Source of the DNA: Undibacterium umbellatum
GTDB taxonomy: Bacteria > Pseudomonadota > Gammaproteobacteria > Burkholderiales > Burkholderiaceae_D
Assembly: GCF_014284125.1 (NCBI RefSeq)
Contig: NZ_JACOFX010000002.1
Location: forward strand, 62,001 to 126,000
Direction: 5' to 3'
Length of the DNA: 64,000 nt
Below the pieces are notes generated by a model. It searched no databases and had not been told where the DNA came from. It saw only the letters and a list, made by a program, of their open reading frames with translations. Numbering within the stretch: position 1 is the stretch's first letter; every line of letters begins with the position of its first letter. Made by a program: the position numbers and the translations under genes. This document shows, in pieces, positions 1-7,937 of the stretch.

Positions 1-420
1 CTCAAGCATTTGCAACGCACAGGCTTGCTCTTGCACATTGTTGATCTGGCACCGTTTGATGAAGCTGTTGACCCAGTCAAAGAAGCCAAGGCCCTGATCA
101 AAGAATTGCGTAAATACGATGAAAGCCTGTATGAGAAGCCACGCTGGCTGGTACTCAACAAGCTCGACGTGTTAACAGAAGATGAACGCAAGAAAAAGGT
201 CAAAGACTTCATCAAGCGTTTTGCCTGGAAGGGTCCGGTCTTTGAAATCTCCGCATTGAATCGTGAAGGCTGCGAAGAGTTGGTGACCGAGATTTACAAG
301 TATCTGGAAGAAAAGCGTACGCATGAACAGCGTTCGCAAGAAACCACGATGAAGGAAGAAGCGCAGGGTATTTTGTCCATTGATCCGGATGATCCGCGTT
401 TTAAAGTGCTGGAAGACTAA
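1..420 (+). CDS. obgE: GTPase ObgE/CgtA, C-terminal part (5' end outside window)
   Basis: This is the last 139 residues of the Obg-family GTPase that binds the large ribosomal subunit during assembly and stress control. The reading frame is open from base 1, so the gene starts upstream. The GTPase-domain sequence [16 protein letters not shown] is typical of Obg. The NKLD guanine-specificity motif (residues NKLDVL, about base 170) and the later SALN motif (about base 250) are visible. The short charged tail after the G domain is normal for proteobacterial ObgE. The N-terminal Obg fold and Walker A are not in the window. A strong terminator follows the stop codon directly, so the gene ends its transcription unit. 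Confidence 0.95.
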   Translation, partial: LKHLQRTGLLLHIVDLAPFDEAVDPVKEAKALIKELRKYDESLYEKPRWLVLNKLDVLTEDERKKKVKDFIKRFAWKGPVFEISALNREGCEELVTEIYKYLEEKRTHEQRSQETTMKEEAQGILSIDPDDPRFKVLED

Positions 421-421
421 T

Positions 422-450
422 AAAAAACCTGGTGAAAGCCAGGTTTTTTT
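422..450. terminator. Intrinsic terminator after obgE
   Basis: Arms AAAAAACCTGG and CCAGGTTTTTTT enclose the loop TGAAAG and end in seven T residues. It begins one base after the obgE stop codon. A-rich and T-rich ends on both sides could make it work in both directions. Confidence 0.85.
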
Positions 451-581
451 ACGTCCACCATCTGTTCATCAACAACTAAAAATGTATAAAGGTGATTATT
501 TTTTATTTGGAAAATTTCTTTTTAATAATTAAAATCTCATAAAAAGTAGAATATGCCTTTTAAATGTGAATTAAATTTAGA

Positions 582-612
582 TTGCAGCGATAGTATCCAT
601 ATAAAGTATAAT
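582..612 (+). promoter_or_regulatory. Possible sigma-70 promoter of proB
   Basis: The 250-bp gap before proB is AT-rich. TTGCAG at 582-587 and TATAAT at 607-612 resemble -35 and -10 elements, but the spacing is 19 bases, longer than the usual 17. The -10 match is perfect. This is a prediction from pattern only. Confidence 0.35.
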
Positions 613-671
613 TTTGATTTGTTCGCCGCTGAAGTGCGGCAACATCACCAAATCACATTTGTCCCTTATTT

Positions 672-1790
672 ATGCAATCTGTCATTCAGCAAGCAAAACG
701 TCTGATTATCAAAGTAGGTTCATCCCTGGTCACCAATGATGGCAAGGGGCTGGACAAGCAGGCCATCGCCAAATGGGCTGCCCAGATCGCTGGCTTGCGT
801 GCCATGGGCAAGGAAGTCGTGCTGGTCAGCTCTGGTGCCATCGCCGAAGGGCGGCAACGCCTGGGCTTTGAAAAACGACCGACTGCCATCCACGAATTGC
901 AGGCTTGTGCTGCCGTCGGTCAAATGGGCCTGGCACAAATTTATGAAAGCAGCTTTCGTGAACACCAGATAGGTACAGCACAAATTTTGTTGACGCATGC
1001 CGACTTGGCGGATCGTGAACGCTACCTGAATGCGCGCTCGACATTGTTCACTTTGCTGCGCCTGGGCATCGTCCCCATCATCAATGAAAATGATACAGTG
1101 GTCACCGATGAAATCAAGTTTGGTGACAATGACACGCTCGGCGCCCTGGTAGCCAATTTAATAGAAGGCGATGCTCTCATCATCCTGACTGACCAAAAGG
1201 GCTTGTATACAGCGGACCCACGCAAAGACCCGAATGCAACCTTCGTGCACGAAGCCAGGGCAGGTGACCTGGCGTTGGAAGCCATGGCAGGTGGTGCTGG
1301 TTCCAGCCTCGGTAGTGGTGGCATGCTGACCAAGATACTCGCCGCCAAAAGGGGCGCGCGTTCTGGGGCGCACACGGTCATCGCCTGGGGCCGCGAAGAG
1401 AATGTCTTGCTGCGTCTGGCGCAGGGCGAAGCCATAGGTACACAATTGATTTCGCAAATGGCCCCGGTGGCGGCGCGCAAGCAATGGATGATGGATCATT
1501 TGCAGACCCTGGGCCAGGTCGTGCTGGATTCGGGTGCCGTACAAAAACTGATACGTGAAGGCAAATCCTTGCTACCCATAGGCGTACTCGATGTACGCGG
1601 CGAATTCAGCCGCGGTGCAGTGGTTACTTGCTGTGATGAGGCGGGTACTCCGGTAGCAAGGGGGCTGATTAATTACTCAAGCGCAGATGCACGTCGTATT
1701 AAGCGCCATGCTTCGAGCGAGATAGAATCCATACTTGGCTTTGTTGAAGAATCTGAATTGATACACCGCGATAATCTGGTGTTGCTATGA
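672..1790 (+). CDS. proB: Glutamate 5-kinase
   Basis: ProB phosphorylates L-glutamate to glutamyl-5-phosphate, the first step of proline synthesis, in the cytoplasm. The 372-residue protein has the amino-acid kinase fold from residue 8 ([11 protein letters not shown], phosphate loop) through INENDTV and [12 protein letters not shown] to SGGMLTKI, followed by a C-terminal PUA domain (about residues 280-360, with [15 protein letters not shown]). Length and domain order are those of the full enterobacterial-type enzyme. The start ATG follows an AT-rich leader without a strong ribosome binding site. proA is not adjacent. obgE-proB order is common in Burkholderiales. Confidence 0.97.
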   Translation: MQSVIQQAKRLIIKVGSSLVTNDGKGLDKQAIAKWAAQIAGLRAMGKEVVLVSSGAIAEGRQRLGFEKRPTAIHELQACAAVGQMGLAQIYESSFREHQIGTAQILLTHADLADRERYLNARSTLFTLLRLGIVPIINENDTVVTDEIKFGDNDTLGALVANLIEGDALIILTDQKGLYTADPRKDPNATFVHEARAGDLALEAMAGGAGSSLGSGGMLTKILAAKRGARSGAHTVIAWGREENVLLRLAQGEAIGTQLISQMAPVAARKQWMMDHLQTLGQVVLDSGAVQKLIREGKSLLPIGVLDVRGEFSRGAVVTCCDEAGTPVARGLINYSSADARRIKRHASSEIESILGFVEESELIHRDNLVLL

Positions 1791-1798
1791 ATCAGATA

Positions 1799-1842
1799 TA
1801 AAAAATGGGCGCATGAGTGAAAAAATTCAGCGCCCATTTTAT
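1799..1842. terminator. Bidirectional terminator between proB and the CNP1-like gene
   Basis: Perfect arms AAAATGGGCGC (1802-1812) and GCGCCCATTTT (1830-1840) enclose a 17-base loop. The two flanking genes converge here, and A and T runs lie on the outer sides, so it can stop transcription from both directions. Confidence 0.8.
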
Positions 1843-1864
1843 TCCTGCATCCTGTTGCAGCTGA

Positions 1865-2368
1865 CTAGTAATATGACATCTTTTTCCCGCGCAGTTTGTC
1901 CAGCAACACATTGACTTTGCCTGCGATGGTTTTGCCTTCGCAAAAATAGTCAGAGAACAAGGCCGCATGCTGTTTGTTTGCACCAGTATTCGTGATGCCA
2001 TCCCACTGGTTGCGGCGTGAGCGCGACCATGTGCCGTCAGGCCGGCCAAACGCATACAGTTTGACCTCATAAGTCTGGCAACGCAGGCCTTCATAGCTGA
2101 TGTTCTTGGCACCCCCAGAGCTGGTTGCTACCAGGCTATAACGTATGGTGCCATCCGTTGCCACTGTAAGAGATTTGGTGTCAATCGCAAAAGACTGGCT
2201 GGGGCTCTTGTAAAAATTCAGCAGGTTTTCCGGCTTTGGTGCCTCTGGTAATTGCAGGACGACCTCATGCCACTCCTTGTCATCTTCTTCCTGGTCTGCT
2301 GCATGGGCAAAGCTGCCAGGCAGCAAGGCCAGGGTAAGGATGATACGACCTAGTTTTTTATTCAACAT
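1865..2368 (-). CDS. CNP1-like family secreted protein
   Basis: This 167-residue protein starts with a signal peptide (MLNKKLGRIILTLALLPGS, cleavage likely after AHA at residue 23). The remainder matches my memory of the CNP1-like family (after a Neisseria cryptic protein): a WHEVVLQLPEAP start, FAIDTKSLTV, DGTIRYSL, and a late DYFCEGK segment. Two cysteines (in LRCQTYEV and DYFCEG) could form a disulfide in the periplasm. The molecular function of the family is unknown. Its start codon lies only 3 bases after the rppH stop codon, so the two are surely co-transcribed. This pairing is common in Burkholderiales. Confidence 0.8.
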   Translation of the reverse strand: MLNKKLGRIILTLALLPGSFAHAADQEEDDKEWHEVVLQLPEAPKPENLLNFYKSPSQSFAIDTKSLTVATDGTIRYSLVATSSGGAKNISYEGLRCQTYEVKLYAFGRPDGTWSRSRRNQWDGITNTGANKQHAALFSDYFCEGKTIAGKVNVLLDKLRGKKMSYY

Positions 2369-2371
2369 AAA

Positions 2372-2944
2372 TTATTTGGACTCTTCTGGCTCGGTTTTCT
2401 TGCAATCCTGATTTTTGGGTGTTTGTTGCTGATTACGCAAATAGCGGCTGCGATTGGAATTGGGGTGCTCTGTGCGGTGCACATAGCGCGACAATTCCTG
2501 CAAGGCCAGTTGATAAACACCACGCTTGAATTCAATTACTACATCCAGCGGGACCCAATAGTCATGCCAGCGCCAGGCGTCAAATTCAGGATGGGTGCTG
2601 GCCCGCAGATTGACATCGCAATCACGGCCTATCATGCGCAACAGGAACCAGATCTGTTTTTGCCCACGATAATGCCCGCGGATTTCACGCTTGATAAAAT
2701 GATCCGGCACTTCATAGCGCAGCCAGTCACGGGTACGCCCTATGACTTTGACATGCTCAGGTAGTAAGCCGGTTTCTTCTTCGAGTTCCCGGTACATGGC
2801 CTGTTCCGGTGACTCACCATATTTAATGCCACCCTGGGGGAATTGCCAGGAATGCTCGCGCACCCGCTTTCCCCACCAGACTTCATTGTTGGCGTTTAGC
2901 AAAATTATGCCAACGTTAGGGCGGAAGCCTTCACGATCCAGCAT
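2372..2944 (-). CDS. rppH: RNA pyrophosphohydrolase (Nudix)
   Basis: RppH removes pyrophosphate from the 5' end of mRNA, which opens it to RNase E decay. The start [17 protein letters not shown] is characteristic. The Nudix box (G-x5-E-x7-REL-x-EE-x-GL) is intact at residues 38-60 with the metal-binding REL-EE core. The 190-residue protein is longer than E. coli RppH (176) because of a charged, asparagine/glutamine-rich tail. I chose the ATG at 2944 because GAGG lies 8 bases upstream; a TTG two codons earlier is also open. It precedes the CNP1-like gene in one operon and diverges from proS. Confidence 0.93.
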   Translation of the reverse strand: MLDREGFRPNVGIILLNANNEVWWGKRVREHSWQFPQGGIKYGESPEQAMYRELEEETGLLPEHVKVIGRTRDWLRYEVPDHFIKREIRGHYRGQKQIWFLLRMIGRDCDVNLRASTHPEFDAWRWHDYWVPLDVVIEFKRGVYQLALQELSRYVHRTEHPNSNRSRYLRNQQQTPKNQDCKKTEPEESK

Positions 2945-3168
2945 GTTCAACCTCGAAACTTTCTGTGGCTAAACGGCTTGCTCCTGCAATAGATAGCGTA
3001 GAGAGCGTTTGTTTCGTCGAAAAACACTGCATTTTTCAGCGGACAGCCTCCATGGAGGCGAACAAATCGCAGTTTCCTTCATCAAATGTGCAAAGAGTGG
3101 GCGCATTAGCCAGCTAATCCTTTAAAATTGAGTTGATTATAACCCTCCATTTAAAAAGAATCACTGTC

Positions 3169-4905
3169 ATGCGTGCTACACGATTTTTTATTTCCACACT
3201 GAAAGAAGCTCCTGCCGATGCCGAAATCGTCAGCCATAAACTGATGATGCGTGCGGGCATGATTAAGCGCCTCGGTTCCGGCATCTATAACTACATGCCC
3301 ATGGGCTTGCGTATCATCCGCAAAGTAGAGAACATTGTTCGTGAAGAAATGAATCGCGCCGGAGCGATAGAGATGCTGATGCCCGTCGTACAACCTGCAG
3401 AACTCTGGCAAGAAACTGGCCGCTGGGACAAGATGGGCCCGGAGCTCATGCGCGTCAAAGACCGCCATGGCCGCGATTACATTATCCAGCCTACGTCGGA
3501 AGAAGCGATTACTGATGTCATACGCACAGAAATCCGCTCTTACCGCCAGTTGCCTGTGAATTTTTATCACATCCAGACCAAGTTCCGTGACGAACGCCGT
3601 CCACGTTTTGGTCTCATGCGTGGCCGTGAATTCACCATGAAAGATGCGTATTCTTTTGACCGCAATGTCGAAGGCATGCAAAAGTCTTATGAAGTCATGT
3701 ATGACGCCTACACGCGTATCTTCCAGCGCTTTGGCCTGGAATTCCGTGCGGTAGCTGCTGATAACGGCGCGATTGGTGGTTCTGGCTCACATGAATTCCA
3801 CGTCATTGCTGATACTGGTGAAGACGCGCTGGTGTATTGCCCGACTTCTGATTACGCCGCCAATATGGAAGCGGCAGAAGCCTTGCCTACGCAAACCAGC
3901 CGCCCAGCCGCTGCAACTGCGCTGACCAAGACTGCCACGCCAGGTAAAGCCAAGTGTGAAGATGTCGCGCAACTGCTCAACATCCCGTTGGAAACTACGG
4001 TCAAGTCCATCGTGCTCGCAGTTGATGCGGAAAAAGACAGTGGCAAGGCAGCGCAAATCTGGCTGCTGCTGTTACGTGGCGACCATGAACTCAATGAAGT
4101 CAAGGCAGGCAAAATAGCTGGCATGGCCAACTACCGCTTTGCTACCGAGGCAGAAATTGTCGAGCATTTTGGCACCAAGCCAGGCTACCTCGGCCCTATC
4201 GGCACACAAAAACCAGTCAATATCGTGGCTGACAGAACCGTCGCCAACATGGCTGACTTTGTCTGTGGCGCGAATGAAGCTGATTTTCACTTCACCGGTG
4301 CCAACTGGGGTCGTGATTTGCCTGAGCCAGCAGTTGCTGACTTACGCAATGTCGTCGCTGGAGATCCATCTCCAGATGGCAAAGGTATATTAGCTATTCA
4401 GCGCGGCATCGAAGTTGGCCATGTATTTCAGCTTGGCACCCGCTATTCCGACGACATGAAAGCCACCTTCCTTGATGAAAACGGCAAACCACAATTGCTG
4501 CAAATGGGTTGCTACGGTATAGGCGTCACCCGTATTCTGGGTGCTGCAATAGAACAGAATTTCGATGACAAGGGCATCATCTGGCCAACTTCAATTGCAC
4601 CGTTTGAAGTCGTCATCTGCCCTATGGGCATGGACCGCAGTGAAGCTGTCAAGACTGAGGCTGAATCCCTGTACCAGGCTTTGATTGCTGCTGGTATCGA
4701 CGTGATACTGGATGACCGTGGCGAACGTCCTGGTGCCATGTTTGCTGACTGGGAACTCATTGGTGTGCCGCATCGCATCGTCATTGGTGACCGTGGTCTC
4801 AAAGAAGGCAAGCTGGAATATCTGGGCCGTCGCGATACTGAAGCCAGCAATGTGCCTGTGGCCGAGATGCTGGCCTTCATCCAGGCCAAGATGGTAGAAA
4901 AATAA
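3169..4905 (+). CDS. proS: Prolyl-tRNA synthetase, bacterial editing type
   Basis: ProS attaches proline to tRNA-Pro. The 578-residue protein is a class II synthetase of the bacterial type: the N-terminal catalytic part ([15 protein letters not shown]; motif 2 region [17 protein letters not shown], residues 140-160), an inserted editing domain (about 230-400) that hydrolyses misacylated Ala-tRNA, motif 3 ([17 protein letters not shown], about 445), and a C-terminal anticodon-binding domain. An in-frame TTG at 3133 would add 12 residues, but family members begin at MRA. Divergent from rppH with a 224-bp gap. Confidence 0.96.
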   Translation: MRATRFFISTLKEAPADAEIVSHKLMMRAGMIKRLGSGIYNYMPMGLRIIRKVENIVREEMNRAGAIEMLMPVVQPAELWQETGRWDKMGPELMRVKDRHGRDYIIQPTSEEAITDVIRTEIRSYRQLPVNFYHIQTKFRDERRPRFGLMRGREFTMKDAYSFDRNVEGMQKSYEVMYDAYTRIFQRFGLEFRAVAADNGAIGGSGSHEFHVIADTGEDALVYCPTSDYAANMEAAEALPTQTSRPAAATALTKTATPGKAKCEDVAQLLNIPLETTVKSIVLAVDAEKDSGKAAQIWLLLLRGDHELNEVKAGKIAGMANYRFATEAEIVEHFGTKPGYLGPIGTQKPVNIVADRTVANMADFVCGANEADFHFTGANWGRDLPEPAVADLRNVVAGDPSPDGKGILAIQRGIEVGHVFQLGTRYSDDMKATFLDENGKPQLLQMGCYGIGVTRILGAAIEQNFDDKGIIWPTSIAPFEVVICPMGMDRSEAVKTEAESLYQALIAAGIDVILDDRGERPGAMFADWELIGVPHRIVIGDRGLKEGKLEYLGRRDTEASNVPVAEMLAFIQAKMVEK

Positions 4906-4913
4906 GCCGCAGG

Positions 4914-5603
4914 ATGAAGTATTTTTTCTTGCGCTTTTGCGTGTGGAGCAAAGGAAGATTCAGCGGTAAGTTTGATCTGCAAGTCATATGTGCAGGGTGG
5001 AAAAAATCCATCCTGCATCTGGTAATCTGCATGTTGGCTGTTTCTGCATTACCGGTGCAAGCCGGTAATCAAAAAGAAGAAGCCATGGCAGATTCAGTAC
5101 GCCTTGCACTGGCCAAAGCCGTTTCTGATTCCACGCCACCCAAACCTACGTTTGCCACCATAGAAGAACGTATCAAGTACATCAACTGGCAAGGTGAGAT
5201 GGCATCGCGCCTTAAGCGACGCATCCCCGATTTACAGACCCGCAAGGAATTGCTGGATGCCATCTGGTATGAATCCAAGCGCGCTGGCCTCGATGTTGCC
5301 ATGGTCATGGGTTTGATACAGGTAGAGTCTGCCTTCCGCAAATATGCGACTTCTGTTGTCGGAGCACGTGGCTATATGCAGGTCATGCCATTCTGGTCTC
5401 GTGTGATTGGTGATGGCGATGCGAAAAAACTGTTCCAGATGCAGACAAACTTGCGTTATGGCTGCTCGATTTTACGTCTGTATATTGATATGGAAAAAGG
5501 TGATCTCTACCTGGCACTAGGTCGCTACAATGGTAGCCGTGGCCGCCCTGAATATCCCAAGGCAGTGCTTTCCAACTGGAAAAATTGGGAATTCAACAGC
5601 TGA
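4914..5603 (+). CDS. Lytic transglycosylase (SLT domain), secreted
   Basis: The 229-residue protein carries a Slt/MltE-type lysozyme-like domain (about residues 115-215) that cleaves peptidoglycan between MurNAc and GlcNAc, leaving an anhydro end. The catalytic glutamate lies in GLIQVESAF, followed by GARGYMQVMPFW and the closing LALGRYNGSRG, the usual family signatures. The hydrophobic secretion segment is residues 33-50 (ILHLVICMLAVSALPVQA), unusually far from the first ATG; an internal start such as the GTG at codon 10 or a later one may be used. It starts 8 bases after proS, so it is probably co-transcribed. Confidence 0.85.
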   Translation: MKYFFLRFCVWSKGRFSGKFDLQVICAGWKKSILHLVICMLAVSALPVQAGNQKEEAMADSVRLALAKAVSDSTPPKPTFATIEERIKYINWQGEMASRLKRRIPDLQTRKELLDAIWYESKRAGLDVAMVMGLIQVESAFRKYATSVVGARGYMQVMPFWSRVIGDGDAKKLFQMQTNLRYGCSILRLYIDMEKGDLYLALGRYNGSRGRPEYPKAVLSNWKNWEFNS

Positions 5604-5678
5604 TTCATTTGCTGAGTAAAATCTGCATCACCCTCAGGTAGCAATTAACGCTACTCCTGGTCTTGTAAAATAGTCCTT

Positions 5679-5730
5679 TGCATAAATCACGGGCCAAGTA
5701 TGATCGGGCATTCCAGAATGCCCGATCATA
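5679..5730 (+). promoter_or_regulatory. Promoter-like site overlapped by a 32-bp palindrome (operator candidate)
   Basis: Bases 5699-5730 form a perfect inverted repeat with 15-base arms (TATGATCGGGCATTC and its complement) around a 2-base centre. No T run follows, so it is not a typical terminator. A weak promoter overlaps it: TTGCAT at 5678-5683 and TATGAT at 5699-5704, the latter inside the left arm, with a short 15-base spacer. It sits 7 bases before the first TonB-like gene. An operator, or an RNA hairpin in the leader, are both possible. Confidence 0.5.
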
Positions 5731-5736
5731 TTCAGG

Positions 5737-6444
5737 ATGACACCAAGACCCGACATGCAGGCACTCTTTTATCAAGAAGATTTTGGCAGCACAGACTGGC
5801 GCAAGTTATTGCGCTCACGCTGGCAATTGCTGCTTACGGTTTTGCTTGCCCATTTCTTGCTGATCATGCTTTGGCCAAGCCTGGTCAGACATAAACATGA
5901 AATGAGCACGCCACTGGCTTTTGTTGTTCGCATGCTGGAAGCGCCAGTACAAACCAAGCCTGAACAGGCTATACCCGTGACCAAACCAGTGGCGCCACCC
6001 AGCCAATTGTCGTTGCCAAACAAACCCCGCGCACCGCTAGTGCTGAATGCTCCCAACATACCCGTTACCAGTGATGCAGGTACAGGCATCAAAGTTCCCC
6101 CGGTCACGAATACTGAATCAAGCATGCCTGCATTAACTAGTGAGCCGCCTGTCGTCATTGAGCGTGACATCAGCAAAGTCATCAAGCAGGTAGAGCGCGA
6201 AATGCCAAATCGCATCCTGACCGATATCAAGCCAGAAAAATCATCCATGGTGCAATTTGGCATCAATGTTGCCGCTGCTGCGCGTCCTCGTGGCACCAGC
6301 TATAAGAACATTATTATGGCGGATGGTACGGCCATGACCAAGGTTACGACACCAGCAGGTTCCTATTGTGTAATAGGCGCAAAACCCGGCGCAGATATCA
6401 CGCGATCCCCAGGCATACAGACAGTCAGTTGCGGCAGCTATTGA
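5737..6444 (+). CDS. TonB-like membrane-anchored protein, tandem paralogue 1 (function unknown)
   Basis: I do not recognise a named family. The 235-residue protein has one transmembrane helix near the N-terminus (about 29-48, LLLTVLLAHFLLIMLW) containing a histidine, as in TonB helices. A long proline-rich periplasmic stretch follows (about 65-150), then a compact C-terminal module (about 185-235) with DGTAMTKVTTPAGSYCV and a final CGSY. The same topology and C-terminal motif recur in the next gene, 15 bases downstream, so the two are tandem paralogues in one operon. The C-terminus does not look like the classical TonB domain. The start could also be the ATG at 5755. Confidence 0.7.
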   Translation: MTPRPDMQALFYQEDFGSTDWRKLLRSRWQLLLTVLLAHFLLIMLWPSLVRHKHEMSTPLAFVVRMLEAPVQTKPEQAIPVTKPVAPPSQLSLPNKPRAPLVLNAPNIPVTSDAGTGIKVPPVTNTESSMPALTSEPPVVIERDISKVIKQVEREMPNRILTDIKPEKSSMVQFGINVAAAARPRGTSYKNIIMADGTAMTKVTTPAGSYCVIGAKPGADITRSPGIQTVSCGSY

Positions 6445-6459
6445 GGCGAGGAGAGATAC

Positions 6460-7116
6460 ATGCTGCTAGCTTCTTATCGAGCGCCTGCTCAAGGCAATGA
6501 GTGGCAGATATTGTTTGTAGTCCTCCTGTTGCACGCGGCTTTGTATCTGCTGTGGTCGCAGTCAAATGCGATGTACAAAGATGGGGCGACGCAAACAACT
6601 AGTGGCAGTCTGATTTTTTTGAATCAGCCTGAGCAGATGAAACTGACACCACGCTCACCAGCTACGCAGGATTTGACAGAACCATCTCGTCAAAGCAGAG
6701 TCATGCCAGTTCCGCGGCACAGTTCCGCTATCGGCGTCACAGACAAAGCGACTGTCAGCGACAAAGAACAATCGAATCTGTCAGTCGAAAAAGAGCCAGC
6801 AAGTTCCGGAAATGAAATGCCCGTTAACCGTGACACAAGGGAGATTTTCAATGGTTTGAAAAAAGACTTTCAGTACCGCGATCAGGTCAGCGCCAAAACT
6901 GCCCCCGCGCCCATGGAAAAGTTTGGTGCTGCGGTGAAATCATCCTCTACTGTCATGCGGGAAAGCTATAAACACGAAGTGCATATACTCGGTGATGGTC
7001 GGCCAGTCTCAAAAGTCATCACCCCTTACGGAACGTATTGCATCTTGCATCGCAAGCCTGGTGAGATTATCGGCAATGAGCTGGCAACTGTCCCCGTCAC
7101 TTGCGGCAATTTGTAA
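6460..7116 (+). CDS. TonB-like membrane-anchored protein, tandem paralogue 2 (function unknown)
   Basis: This 218-residue protein repeats the plan of its upstream neighbour: an N-terminal transmembrane helix (about 16-33, ILFVVLLLHAALYLLW, again with a histidine), a polar serine/proline-rich linker, and a C-terminal module with DGRPVSKVITPYGTYCIL ending in VTCGNL. The shared signature is DG-x3-(S/T)KV-x-TP-x-G-x-YC followed by a CG near the end, which suggests a disulfide in the periplasm. The linker is not similar, so the ends are the conserved parts. A good ribosome binding site (GAGGAGAG) precedes the ATG. A terminator follows. Energy transduction is only an inference from the topology. 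Confidence 0.7.
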   Translation: MLLASYRAPAQGNEWQILFVVLLLHAALYLLWSQSNAMYKDGATQTTSGSLIFLNQPEQMKLTPRSPATQDLTEPSRQSRVMPVPRHSSAIGVTDKATVSDKEQSNLSVEKEPASSGNEMPVNRDTREIFNGLKKDFQYRDQVSAKTAPAPMEKFGAAVKSSSTVMRESYKHEVHILGDGRPVSKVITPYGTYCILHRKPGEIIGNELATVPVTCGNL

Positions 7117-7150
7117 GTGGGCGTCCATAAATGAATTTGCAGAAAATAAA

Positions 7151-7187
7151 AACAAAAATGCCCGCGCTATGCGGGCATTTTTGTTTG
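7151..7187. terminator. Strong bidirectional terminator after the TonB-like pair
   Basis: Arms AACAAAAATGCCCGC (7151-7165) and GCGGGCATTTTTGTT (7171-7185) are perfect around a 5-base loop. It lies between convergent genes and has A and T runs on the two sides. Confidence 0.85.
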
Positions 7188-7251
7188 GGATGGGACTAAC
7201 TGCTTCCCTTAAGTTTCCCAAAGCAACTTCGGGAATCTCTTCCTGAAAAAA

Positions 7252-7659
7252 TCAGGACAGATGACCGGAAATGAGTTTAGTCATTTCAAACATGGACACT
7301 TGTTTTTTGCCATCGAAAACGGCTTTCAACTTGTCATCCGCGTTGATGTTGCGTTTGTTTGCTTCATCTTGCAGCTTGTGTTTCTTGATGTATTCCCATA
7401 CTTTTTTAGTGACTTCAGTACGAGGAATTGCTGCTGCACCGATGACTGCTGCCAAAACTGGGGAGATAGTCATAGGTTTCATGAATGCTGCATTTGGCTT
7501 GCGTGCTGCTGCTGGTTTGGCGGCTGCGGCTTTTTTAGGCGCTGCTGCTTTTGCTGCAGGTTTCGCTGCTGCTGCCTTTGGAGCGGCTGCTTTTGCTGCT
7601 GGTTTAGCCGCTGGTTTGGCTGCCGGTTTTGCTGCTGGTTTCTTTGGTGCTGTTGCCAT
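7252..7659 (-). CDS. SWIB/MDM2-domain protein with histone-H1-like tail
   Basis: The 135-residue protein fuses two parts. Residues 1-56 are a lysine/alanine/proline-rich tail (repeats of AAKPAAK), like the C-terminal tails of histone H1 and bacterial H1-like proteins. Residues 60-134 are a SWIB domain: LAAVIGAAAIPRTEVTKKVW, WEYIKKHKLQD, then DDKLKAVFDGKKQVSMFEMTKLI. SWIB domains occur in eukaryotic SWI/SNF complexes and, in bacteria, mainly in Chlamydia and some proteobacteria; their bacterial role is not established to my knowledge. The tail should bind DNA without sequence preference. GGAGG lies 7 bases before the ATG. The first codons match those of the H1-like gene at 27423. Confidence 0.88.
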   Translation of the reverse strand: MATAPKKPAAKPAAKPAAKPAAKAAAPKAAAAKPAAKAAAPKKAAAAKPAAARKPNAAFMKPMTISPVLAAVIGAAAIPRTEVTKKVWEYIKKHKLQDEANKRNINADDKLKAVFDGKKQVSMFEMTKLISGHLS

Positions 7660-7833
7660 AAATAGCCTCCTTCACAAATTTCGTGGACGGAGCTTTGATC
7701 GTTTTGAAAAGCTCCTGCATTGCGTCACTTCACGCATCGCTAATAGTGGTGCGGTTTTTACAGGGATGCAAGTGTTTTTTGCTGGAATTTCATGAAAAAG
7801 TGCAGGAATTTGCCTGTCGTTGGATTTAAGTCT

Positions 7834-7881
7834 AAAAAAATGCCGGATTAGCGCCATTTTGGCTGCTATCCGGCATTTTTT
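7834..7881 (-). terminator. Terminator of ffh
   Basis: Arms AAAAAATGCCGGAT and ATCCGGCATTTTTT enclose a loop that itself pairs partly (GCGCCA with TGGCTGC). It lies 57 bases beyond the ffh stop codon on the minus strand and ends in a T run in that direction. It is symmetrical. Confidence 0.8.
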
Positions 7882-7937
7882 CATAGTGCGAAACGAGAAA
7901 GGAATTGCGGCTGAAAGTGAGTACAATTTAGCGAATT

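Noticed and set aside
7261..7795. Plus-strand frames across the SWIB gene
   Set aside because: Antisense to the SWIB fusion gene; open only because of its GCx/AAx codon repeats; no start signals.
7672..7926. 84-codon minus-strand frame between the SWIB and ffh genes
   Set aside because: It spans the ffh terminator hairpin and has no family features.
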